Source of the DNA: an uncultured Roseobacter sp.
GTDB lineage: Bacteria > Pseudomonadota > Alphaproteobacteria > Rhodobacterales > Rhodobacteraceae
Length of the DNA stretch: 64,000 nucleotides
NCBI RefSeq assembly: GCF_947496515.1
Contig: NZ_CANMDB010000002.1
Location: 62,001-126,000 of the forward strand
Direction: 5' to 3'
The notes under the pieces were generated by a model that had not been told where the DNA came from, made no database searches, and saw only the letters and a program-made list of their open reading frames with translations. A program made the translations under genes and the position numbers. Numbering within the stretch: position 1 is the first letter of the stretch; every line of letters starts with the position of its first letter. Positions 55,029 to 62,867 of this stretch are shown here, piece by piece.

Positions 55029-56249
55029 TCAGGCCGGTTCGACCAGTTCGGTGATCACGGTGGAGCTGCGCTCCAGCGTGCGGTGGACAGGGCATTTATC
55101 GGCAATTTCCAGCAGCCGTGCGCGTTGTGTCGCGTCAAGATCGCCGGTCAGCGTGATGCGTCTTTTCCAGGTGTCGATCTGCTGGTTGACGGCGGTTTCG
55201 GCGTCCTGGGCGTGAACCTTGTCGTGGCTCACATCAACCGACACATGGGCCAGCGGCCAGCCCTTGCGGCGGGCGTACATGCGCAGGGTCATGGAGGTAC
55301 AGGCGCCGAGACCCGCAGAGAGAAAACCGTAGGGGCTCAGACCCTTGTTGGTGCCGCCGTAGGCATGTGGTTCATCGGCGAGCAGGTGGTGGCCGTCCGA
55401 CGAGGTGATGTCGGTGAGGTAGCCGTCGGGGTCTGCCTCCGAGATGCGCAGCACCCCTTCGGGCGCGCCGGGGGGCGGTGCGGGAGGGGTGAGGGTGACG
55501 TAGCGCCGCGCCCAGGCGGTGATGACGTCGGCGGCGTATTCCGCATCCTCGGCGCGGGTTATCAGGTGATCTGCGGTGTCGAGCGTGATAAAGCTTTTGG
55601 GGTGTTTGGCGGCCTGGAAGATCTCGCCAGCGTTGTCGATGGAGACGGTCGCGTCCCGCGGCGCGTGAAGGACCAGCAAGGCGGCATCAAGAGTGCGGAT
55701 GGCGTCGCTGAGACGCTCTTGCGTCACATCCTCGACGAACCCTTTGCCGATATGGAACGGGCGCCCGCCCAGGCTGACTTCGGCGGTGCCCTCGGCCATG
55801 ATCTGCGGCAGCGCTTCGGCGAAATTATGGGTGACGTGGCCTGGATCGAAGGGCGCGCCGAGGGTGGTCACAGCCTTGATATTGCTGAGTTTCGAGGCCG
55901 CGCGCAGGACCGCGGCCCCCCCCAGCGAGTGGCCGATCATCAGGCTAGCGGTCATGTCTCGATCGCTCAGGTAGTCGTTTGCGGCAATCAGGTCGTTCAC
56001 GTTCGAGGTGAAGGAGGTATTGGCGAACTCTCCTCCGGAATGCCCCAGCCCGGTGAAATCAAACCGCAGCACGGCGATGCCGGCGGCGGCGAGGCGGGCG
56101 GCGATGCGGCGGGCGGCGGGGATGTCCTTGCCGCAGGTGAAGCAATGGGCAAAAATGGCCGTGGCCAGCACCGGACCATCGGGACGGTCCAGGCGCGCGG
56201 CCAGTGCCGTGCCATCGTGGCCAGGGAAGGTGATGCGGTCGGTGGGCAT
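55029..56249 (-). CDS. Bifunctional alpha/beta hydrolase-OsmC family protein
   Basis: A 406-residue natural fusion. Residues 1 to about 250 form an alpha/beta hydrolase with FAHCFTCGKDIPAARRIAAR and the nucleophile elbow MIGHSLGGAA. Residues about 260-406 form an OsmC/Ohr-like domain with GLSPYGFLSAGLGACTSMTL (first Cys) and the second Cys in ADKCPVHRTLE. OsmC domains reduce organic hydroperoxides; the hydrolase substrate is unknown. Start at ATG 56247-56249 with AGGAG seven bases upstream; the frame is open further but unsupported. Confidence 0.92.
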   Translation of the reverse strand: MPTDRITFPGHDGTALAARLDRPDGPVLATAIFAHCFTCGKDIPAARRIAARLAAAGIAVLRFDFTGLGHSGGEFANTSFTSNVNDLIAANDYLSDRDMTASLMIGHSLGGAAVLRAASKLSNIKAVTTLGAPFDPGHVTHNFAEALPQIMAEGTAEVSLGGRPFHIGKGFVEDVTQERLSDAIRTLDAALLVLHAPRDATVSIDNAGEIFQAAKHPKSFITLDTADHLITRAEDAEYAADVITAWARRYVTLTPPAPPPGAPEGVLRISEADPDGYLTDITSSDGHHLLADEPHAYGGTNKGLSPYGFLSAGLGACTSMTLRMYARRKGWPLAHVSVDVSHDKVHAQDAETAVNQQIDTWKRRITLTGDLDATQRARLLEIADKCPVHRTLERSSTVITELVEPA

Positions 56250-56437
56250 GGGGCAGCTCCTTTGTCTGGCAAGAGTGGGGGGCGGGCGGAGACCTTGCAA
56301 GGGCTGTGTCAGAGGTATCACGCGGAGGTGACGCCGCAGGTCCCGGGGTGAGGGCGTTTCGGATGGGTGCACCGACGTGGGAGCGCGGTCTGTCGTGAGG
56401 CCTTTTTCAGCCATGAAACAAAGGGGTTTGGCCCTGC

Positions 56438-56470
56438 GGTATCACGTCGGTATCGTGTCGGTATCACGTC
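56438..56470 (+). repeat. Three tandem 11-bp units
   Basis: GGTATCACGTC, GGTATCGTGTC, GGTATCACGTC, directly abutting; a related GGTATCACGCG occurs near 56308. The function is unknown. Confidence 0.75.
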
Positions 56471-56567
56471 GGTGCGCAGCGCGCGGTGGGTCAGGGGGAT
56501 GGTAACGTCGGGTGGTTCAGGATGGACATGGGATCGGAGCGGATCGCCGCGGGGTGCGGTGGGATAT

Positions 56568-56593
56568 GAGTTTATCTGGCAAGATGAGAGAGC
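56568..56593 (+). repeat. Dispersed intergenic repeat, copy 2
   Basis: GAGTTTATCTGGCAAGATGA followed by GAGAGC, differing from copy 1 at one position. Confidence 0.7.
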
Positions 56594-56713
56594 TTTTGGG
56601 TGCGGGCGGCGGGATCTGGTGTGCGGTGGCGCGATCAGGGCAGCGCTCGCCCGGTCGCCATCGCGGGTATCATGCGGTCGGGCTGTACCGCCCGGGGCGG
56701 CGGGCCCTTTGGG

Positions 56714-57508
56714 ATGAGTGATATGCCGGTCGTGCTGCAAGCGGAGATCCCTCCCGAGATGCGCGCGCCGCGGGCGCTGCCGGGCGTGCAGCCGCTGGGG
56801 GAGGCCGCGTGGCTGCGGGTGGATGAGGCCTACGCCGGGCAGATGGCGCAGCGGCGCGCCTTGATCGCCACCAGACGGGAGGCGGTTTTCTGGCAGGATC
56901 CGGCGTCTGGGGTGGCGGCGCAGGAGGTTTTGGACACGGCGCTGGAGCTGCTGCCCGCCTTGGGCTTTGCGGTCTCGGAGGATGTCTGCCTGTGCCCGGA
57001 CGGGGTCGAGGTGCCGCTGGGGCGGGATTCGCCGCTGGCGGTTCTGGGTCAGCTGGTGCAGGAGGATATCTGTCTGATGGAGAAGCGCGCGGAGGCGCAT
57101 GTGCTGGTGGGGGCCTGCCTGTGCTTTCCGGCGAGCTGGCAGCTCAGCGAGAAGGCTGGTCAGCCGTTGGTGGCCATCCATGCGCCTGTGCCGGAGTATG
57201 ACGCGGGGCTGGCGGCCCGTGTGCAGCGGCTTTTTGACGGGGTGCAGGTGGGCCGGCCGCTGTGGCGATCCAACCGGCTATGGTACGATGATCCGGCCTT
57301 GTTTCAGCCCCGCTCTGCCACCGCGCCACGGCGCATGGACCCCGGTGCGGCGTGCGCGAACTATGAGCGGGCCGAGCGCCAGTGCATCCTGCGGCTGCCG
57401 CGCAGCCGCACGGTGGTGTTTTCCATTCACACCTATGTGGTGGCCGCCGGTGAGCCGGTCTCTCGCCGCGCCGCGCCGGGTGCTGCGGTGGACAGCAGCC
57501 CGGGCTGA
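56714..57508 (+). CDS. DUF3445 family protein (heme-dependent oxidative N-demethylase-like)
   Basis: A 264-residue protein. LPGVQPLGEAAWLRVDEAYA, the early family block, is followed by LVQEDICLMEK, HVLVGACLCFPASWQLSEKA (central conserved block) and WRSNRLWYDDPALFQP. The RTVVFSIHTYV segment near the C-terminus carries the conserved His region. Members characterised so far are heme enzymes of the DUF3445 family with N-demethylase activity; activity here is unproved. The ATG at 56714 is chosen by similarity; MPVVL three codons on is possible. Confidence 0.85.
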   Translation: MSDMPVVLQAEIPPEMRAPRALPGVQPLGEAAWLRVDEAYAGQMAQRRALIATRREAVFWQDPASGVAAQEVLDTALELLPALGFAVSEDVCLCPDGVEVPLGRDSPLAVLGQLVQEDICLMEKRAEAHVLVGACLCFPASWQLSEKAGQPLVAIHAPVPEYDAGLAARVQRLFDGVQVGRPLWRSNRLWYDDPALFQPRSATAPRRMDPGAACANYERAERQCILRLPRSRTVVFSIHTYVVAAGEPVSRRAAPGAAVDSSPG

Positions 57509-57616
57509 CAGTGGCGGGTTGTCCGGTTGCACAGTTCCAGTGCCCGGCGGGACAGCAGGCCGGGGACGGGCCGAAATCTACGGTTTAGCGTCATGGCCTG
57601 CCAGGGGGGCAAAGGG

Positions 57617-58537
57617 TCAGCTGAGCAAGGCGAGATCCGTGGTGTTCATGCGTTGCCGCGTGGGCATCGCATGGGCGTCAGCACCGGCCAGCGTGAGGCT
57701 GGCGTCCCTGTAGAAGGCGGCGTTCTCGAACCACCAGCGGTGGGAATAGAGCGCCGTGCGTTGGCGGACCGTGGTATTCTTGAGGTATTGCTCGTGGCTG
57801 TAGACATCGACGTGAGATCGGTGGATGAGGGGTTTGATCCCGCTGCGGCCCACGCGTTTTGCGCCGCCGTTGAGCACCACCGCGCCGTTGAGGATCTCGT
57901 CCAGCTGGCTGAAGTAGTTGGTGAAACGTCGGCACCGGTGGGCCAGCAGCAGCGAGCCCCAGGCGCCTTTGCTCAGCCAGTCCTGATCCGCATCGCCCGA
58001 GACGAAGAGGATTTCATCCAGGCGCCAGGCGCGGCCGCGGGGACCGCTGGCGTCGTTGAAGGCGCTCAGCCCGCGCAGGGTGGCGTAGGCGCCCATGGAG
58101 TGCGCGATGAGGTTGATCCGGGGGCGCGGGCGCAGGTCGAGCAGCGGCAGGATGCCATCTGCGACCAGCGAGGGGGCCGTTTTCTTGACGGCGCGCCGGT
58201 CACGCCTGTAGGCGCTGAGCGTGCTGCGCCCGGCGCTGGGCCAGTCAAAGGCGATGAGCGCGCCGCGGTATCCACAGCTGCGCAGGTTGCGGTCGATCAG
58301 GGCGGCGCGGCTACGCATTTCGGATTGCTCTGTGTTGTAGCCATGCACGAAGAGCGTGATCTCGCCGCTCCGGGCTTCTGCCTTGACGCGGGAGAGCCAG
58401 TCAGCCCGGGAGAGGATGTGCTGACGGGTGACGGGACCTGTGTCAGGGGGCGCCACGTAGTAAGTGTTTTGCGATGGGTTGGCGGTAAAGCAGTTGGATC
58501 TGGTGTCATAGGCGCGACGGGAAAGAAAAAGGGTCAT
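57617..58537 (-). CDS. Alpha/beta hydrolase (DUF900 family)
   Basis: A 306-residue alpha/beta hydrolase. LFVHGYNTEQSEMRSR (oxyanion-hole HGYN) precedes GALIAFDWPSAG, the nucleophile motif INLIAHSMGAYATLRGL with Ser in AHSMG, then a late Asp/His region (DVYSHEQYLKN). DUF900 proteins are predicted lipase/esterase-like enzymes of unknown substrate. Start at ATG 58535-58537 gives the family-like MTLFLSRRAYDTRSN; the open frame further upstream crosses into repeat-bearing DNA. The MCP-like distances show no operon partner. Confidence 0.85.
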   Translation of the reverse strand: MTLFLSRRAYDTRSNCFTANPSQNTYYVAPPDTGPVTRQHILSRADWLSRVKAEARSGEITLFVHGYNTEQSEMRSRAALIDRNLRSCGYRGALIAFDWPSAGRSTLSAYRRDRRAVKKTAPSLVADGILPLLDLRPRPRINLIAHSMGAYATLRGLSAFNDASGPRGRAWRLDEILFVSGDADQDWLSKGAWGSLLLAHRCRRFTNYFSQLDEILNGAVVLNGGAKRVGRSGIKPLIHRSHVDVYSHEQYLKNTTVRQRTALYSHRWWFENAAFYRDASLTLAGADAHAMPTRQRMNTTDLALLS

Positions 58538-58783
58538 CAGGAAAACTCCGGGCTTTGAATAACTTGAACTGATGCGTCTCAAGAAAAGGTGGCTGTGCCG
58601 TTCGGTGCCCCTGTCCCCGGCGCAATTGCCGGAACGAGACGGGGCACGGCGCAGGAGATCTCGCGACGCGTTAATGGGGGTAGAATGCACCGGAAGGCTC
58701 AAAATACCAAATCATCGGGGATTTGCGGGCAGGAGAGGGGCGCGCGCCGTTGAGATGGCCGGCGGGCGGGGGCGTTGCGCCGT

Positions 58784-58809
58784 GAGTTTATTTGGCAAGA
58801 TGAAAGAGC
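58784..58809 (+). repeat. Dispersed intergenic repeat, copy 3
   Basis: GAGTTTATTTGGCAAGATGA followed by AAGAGC, one difference from copy 1. It lies between the DUF900 gene and the glnA terminator. Confidence 0.7.
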
Positions 58810-58877
58810 TCCGGCGCGCGGGAGACCGGGTGGGGCGCACCGGTTGGTTCCGGGGCGTTCCGGTAGTGGTCGATACG

Positions 58878-58906
58878 TAAAAAGGCGCCCCCGGGGAGGC
58901 GCCTTT
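58878..58906 (-). terminator. Rho-independent terminator of glnA
   Basis: AAAAGGCGCC and GGCGCCTTTTT (minus strand) pair around a GC-rich loop, with a five-T run on the minus strand. It begins about 75 bp after the glnA stop. The T-run on the plus strand is four bases, so weak bidirectional use is possible. Confidence 0.8.
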
Positions 58907-58980
58907 TGTCGTTTGAAGGCCCGGGCGTCAGACGCCGCGGGTTTCGTGTGAAAACCCGTAGGTTTGCGCCGGGCCGTCGA

Positions 58981-60384
58981 TCAGCAGCTGTAGTACATCG
59001 CGAATTCGACCGGGTGGGGCGTGTGCTCGTAGCGTTCGATCTCTTCCATCTTGAGGTCGATGTAGCCGTCGATCTGGTCTTTGGTGAAGACGTCGCCTTT
59101 GAGCAGGAAGTCCATGTCGGCCTGCAGCTCTTCCATGGCTTCGCGCAAGGACCCGCAGACGGTCGGGATGCCGGCCAGCTCTTCGGCGGGCAGATCGTAG
59201 AGGTTCTTGTCCATCGCCTCGCCCGGGTCGATCTTGTTCTGGATGCCGTCGAGACCGGCCATCAGCAGAGCGGCAAAGCACAGGTAGGGGTTGGCCGACG
59301 GGTCGGGGAAGCGGGCTTCGACGCGTTTGGCTTTGGGGCTTTCTGTCCACGGGATCCGGACGCAGCCCGAGCGGTTGCGCGCGGAGTAGGCGCGCAGCAC
59401 AGGCGCCTCGAACCCTGGGATCAGCCGCTTGTAGCTGTTGGTGCCGGGGTTGGTGAAGGCGTTGAGCGCCTTGGCGTGTTTCAGGATGCCGCCGATGTAG
59501 TAGAGCGCCTCCTGGCTGAGATCGGCGTATTTGTCGCCCGCGAAGACGGGTTTGCCGTCCTTCCAGATCGACATGTTGACGTGCATGCCGGTGCCGTTGT
59601 CGCCCGCGATGGGCTTGGGCATGAAGGTGGCCGATTTGCCGTAGGCGTGGGCCACGTTGTGGATCACGTATTTGTATTTCTGCAGCTCATCCGCCTGTTT
59701 GGTCAGGCTGCTGAAGATCAACCCCAGCTCGTGCTGGCAGGAGGCGACCTCGTGGTGGTGCTTGTCCACCTTCATGCCCAGACGCTTCATGGTCGAGAGC
59801 ATCTCGGAGCGCAGGTCCTGGGACTCGTCCGTGGGGTTTACCGGGAAGTAGCCGCCCTTGACGCCGGGACGGTGGCCCATGTTGCCCATCTCGTAATCGG
59901 TGTCGGTGTTCCACGACCCGTCCGAGGCATCGACCTCGTAGGAGACCTTGTTCATGGTCGCCGAGTACTTGACGTTGTCAAAGAGGAAGAATTCCGCCTC
60001 GGGACCCATGTAGGCCACGTCGCCGATGCCGGTGGATTTGAGGTATTCCTCGGCTTTCTGCGCCGTGCCGCGGGGGTCACGCTCATACGCCTCGCCGGTG
60101 TCGGGCTCGACCACGGAGCAGTGCAGGCAGACGGTTTTTTCGGCGTAGAAGGGATCGACATAGGCGCTGTCGGTGTCGGGCATCAGCTTCATGTCGGAGG
60201 CTTCGATGGATTTCCAGCCCTCGATGGAGGAGCCGTCAAACATGAAGCCTTCTTCCAGAAAGTCCTCGTCCACCTGGTCGGCCATCACGGTCACGTGCTG
60301 CAGTTTGCCGCGCGGATCGGTGAAGCGGATGTCGACGTAGGCTACGTCCTCGTCGTCGATCATCTTCAGTAGCTCTTTGCTCAT
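58981..60384 (-). CDS. glnA: Type I glutamine synthetase
   Basis: A 467-residue GSI. The N-terminus has [20 protein letters not shown]. The metal and glutamate sites lie in [11 protein letters not shown] and the GPEAEFF block. The ATP-binding signature is [16 protein letters not shown], and [10 protein letters not shown] precedes the C-terminal NLYDLPAEE, whose Tyr is the GlnE adenylylation site. It assimilates ammonia into glutamine. glnB lies about 50 bp upstream in the same operon. Confidence 0.98.
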   Translation of the reverse strand: MSKELLKMIDDEDVAYVDIRFTDPRGKLQHVTVMADQVDEDFLEEGFMFDGSSIEGWKSIEASDMKLMPDTDSAYVDPFYAEKTVCLHCSVVEPDTGEAYERDPRGTAQKAEEYLKSTGIGDVAYMGPEAEFFLFDNVKYSATMNKVSYEVDASDGSWNTDTDYEMGNMGHRPGVKGGYFPVNPTDESQDLRSEMLSTMKRLGMKVDKHHHEVASCQHELGLIFSSLTKQADELQKYKYVIHNVAHAYGKSATFMPKPIAGDNGTGMHVNMSIWKDGKPVFAGDKYADLSQEALYYIGGILKHAKALNAFTNPGTNSYKRLIPGFEAPVLRAYSARNRSGCVRIPWTESPKAKRVEARFPDPSANPYLCFAALLMAGLDGIQNKIDPGEAMDKNLYDLPAEELAGIPTVCGSLREAMEELQADMDFLLKGDVFTKDQIDGYIDLKMEEIERYEHTPHPVEFAMYYSC

Positions 60385-60433
60385 TGTTGTCTATATCCCT
60401 TTTGATTGGACTGATACTATTCCGGGCTGCGCG

Positions 60434-60793
<360 letters not shown>

Positions 60794-60899
60794 TCACGCC
60801 GTAGAGACCATCTGGGACCGGGAGGGTCCATGGACCAGCGGGACCTGCGCTGGACGGAGGGGATTTTTTAGACATGAAGAGCCTGTTTTTCAGTCGATG

Positions 60900-60916
60900 T
60901 GCATTATTTTTGTGCA
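60900..60916. promoter_or_regulatory. NtrC-like box between glnB and the NAD(P)HX repair gene
   Basis: TGCATTATTTTTGTGCA matches the NtrC consensus TGCAC-N7-GTGCA with one mismatch. It lies 128 bp upstream of glnB and 22 bp before the divergent gene's start. NtrC control of glnB is established in related bacteria; binding here is inference. Confidence 0.5.
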
Positions 60917-60937
60917 GTAGTGAATCTTGGAGCAAAA

Positions 60938-62446
60938 ATGACGGATGATGGGGCGCCGTTGATGACGGCGGCGCAGATGCAGGCCCATGAGGCGGCATGT
61001 TTCGAAGCAGGGGTCATCGGCTCTGCCGAGGCGATGGCGCGGGCGGGCGACGGCGTGGTAGCGGCGGTGTTCACGCGCTGGCCAAAGCTGCGGGCGTCAC
61101 CCGGGCGTGCCGTGGTGCTGTGCGGTCCGGGTAACAATGGCGGCGACGGCTTTGTGGTGGCGCGGCTGCTGCGTGCGGCGGGCTGGACGGTGCGGGTCCA
61201 TGCCATGGGTGTGGACCGGTTGCCCGGGGATGCGGCGGCAGCCCAGGCCGCGTGGTCGGCGCAGGGGGAGGTGGCGCCATTGGCCGCGTTCGATCCGACG
61301 CGCGCGCCCGATCTGATCATCGACGCGCTCTTTGGTATCGGGCTGACACGTCCCATCACCGGCGAGGTGGCCGAGGTGGTTGCGCGCGTCAACGGGGTGG
61401 CCGGGGCGCGCATTGTGGCGGTGGACATCGGCTCGGGCCATTGCGCGGACAGCGGGCGGGTGCTCGGGACGGCGATCCGGGCGGAGCTGACGGTGACGTT
61501 TCATTGCCGCAAGCCCGGGCATCTGCTGATGGCGGAACCGGGCGAGGTTGTGGTCTGCGATATCGGACTTGATGCTGCGGAAGTGTCCCTGCATGAGAAT
61601 GCCGCGCCACCTTATGCGCTGCTGGCGAAATCGGGAGACCGGCACAAGTTTGACTACGGTCATGCGCTAGTGATGAGCGGGCCACCCGGGCGTACGGGTG
61701 CGGCACGGCTGGCGGCGCGTGGCGCGCTGCGGGTGGGGGCCGGTGTGGTCAGTGTCGCGGCGCGGTCTGACACCGTGCAGGAGCTGGCTGCACATCTGAC
61801 AGCGATCATGCTGCGGCCTTATGAAACGGCGCGGGATCTCGCCGCGCAGCTGTCAGAGGATCCCAGGATCACGGCGCTGTGCCTCGGGCCCGCCTTTGGG
61901 ACGGACGCGGCCGCGGCAGATGTGCTGGCAGCGGTCCTGGCGCAAGCGCGGCCTACGGTGCTTGATGCGGATGCGTTGACGCTGCTGGCGCAGGAGGCCG
62001 CGCCAGAGGTGAACGGGGCCTGTGTGCTGACGCCGCATGCGGGTGAGTTTGCGCGGCTTTTTCCGGACATCGCCGCGCGTCTCGAGGCCCCGCCGGAGAG
62101 TGGGCCTGCCTATTCCAAGGTGGATGCCGCGCGGGCTGCGGCGGTGCGGGCGGGTGCCGTGGTGCTGCTGAAGGGGCGCGCGACCGTGATCGCTGATCCC
62201 GGCGGTGCGTGCATCCTGCAGTCGGGCGATGACGCGACCGCCTGGCTGGCAACCGCCGGTGCGGGTGACGTGCTCGCCGGGCTGATCTGCGGCTTGCTCG
62301 CGCGGGGGATGACGCCCTTTGCCGCAGCCGCAACCGGGGCCTGGCTGCACAGTGCAGCGGCGCGGGTCGTCGGACCGGGTCTGATCGCAGAGGATCTGCC
62401 CGACGCCATGGGGGCGGTCTTTCGCGAGCTGGCTTCGGGCGCGTGA
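60938..62446 (+). CDS. nnr: Bifunctional NAD(P)H-hydrate epimerase/ADP-dependent dehydratase
   Basis: A 502-residue fusion. The N-terminal YjeF epimerase domain has CGPGNNGGDGFVVARLL and LIIDALFGIGLTR. The C-terminal ribokinase-like dehydratase has VMSGPPGRTGAARLAARGAL, ALTLLAQEA, CVLTPHAGEFARLF, VVLLKGRATVI and TAGAGDVLAGLICGLLARG. It repairs hydrated NAD(P)H. The ATG at 60938 with GGAG before it is preferred over an ATG 13 codons upstream. Confidence 0.95.
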   Translation: MTDDGAPLMTAAQMQAHEAACFEAGVIGSAEAMARAGDGVVAAVFTRWPKLRASPGRAVVLCGPGNNGGDGFVVARLLRAAGWTVRVHAMGVDRLPGDAAAAQAAWSAQGEVAPLAAFDPTRAPDLIIDALFGIGLTRPITGEVAEVVARVNGVAGARIVAVDIGSGHCADSGRVLGTAIRAELTVTFHCRKPGHLLMAEPGEVVVCDIGLDAAEVSLHENAAPPYALLAKSGDRHKFDYGHALVMSGPPGRTGAARLAARGALRVGAGVVSVAARSDTVQELAAHLTAIMLRPYETARDLAAQLSEDPRITALCLGPAFGTDAAAADVLAAVLAQARPTVLDADALTLLAQEAAPEVNGACVLTPHAGEFARLFPDIAARLEAPPESGPAYSKVDAARAAAVRAGAVVLLKGRATVIADPGGACILQSGDDATAWLATAGAGDVLAGLICGLLARGMTPFAAAATGAWLHSAAARVVGPGLIAEDLPDAMGAVFRELASGA

Positions 62447-62867
62447 CAGTCGCACGGACCCAGGCGGACCGCTATTGAGCCCGAGGGCTGGCGCATCCTT
62501 GCGGCCCTGCCCGGGGGGCGCGGGCCAGGTTGCTTTGCGGTGGCTCGGGCGCTGAGGGCGGGCGGGCGCAATGAGCGGTGGCGTCGGGACGTTTCAGGCA
62601 CAGGACCGGCCCGATGGTCTCGCACGGTCACTGCGCATGAGGTCCGGACATCGCCCCGGTCGTCGCGTCGGTAAGCAGAGCGTGTGCCGCCGACCCACCC
62701 CCATCGAGGGCGTGCTTTCGCAAGGCTGATGGCGGCAAAACTGCCCGCTCCGACACTACGGCTGTGATAACGGACCTTACCGCGCCGCTATGCCACCCGG
62801 CCAATCGGCCGGGCAGCCACCGATCCTCCTCGATGGAGGTGAGGGGGCTTCCTCTCTTTCCCCTCCG
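62447..62867. other. Intergenic stretch between NAD(P)HX repair gene and RTX gene
   Basis: About 420 bp without a credible gene. A GC hairpin (CCCGGCC-AATC-GGCCGGG, 62796-62813) lies downstream of the convergent RTX gene and might end its transcript, although no T-run follows. Confidence 0.5.

Larger units (their letters stand above)
56250..56713. other. Intergenic stretch with tandem and dispersed repeats
   Basis: About 460 bp, very GC-rich. It holds an 11-bp tandem repeat (56438-56470) and the second copy of the dispersed repeat (56568-56593). Plus-strand frames crossing it have no credible start or product. Confidence 0.5.

Noticed and set aside
58782-58880. 32-codon plus-strand frame ending just before the glnA terminator
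   Set aside because: It begins inside the dispersed repeat and the hairpin fits glnA on the other strand better; the same peptide start appears at the other repeat copies only because the DNA repeats.
58906-60372. 488-codon frame opposite glnA
   Set aside because: Antisense shadow of glutamine synthetase, with no independent support.
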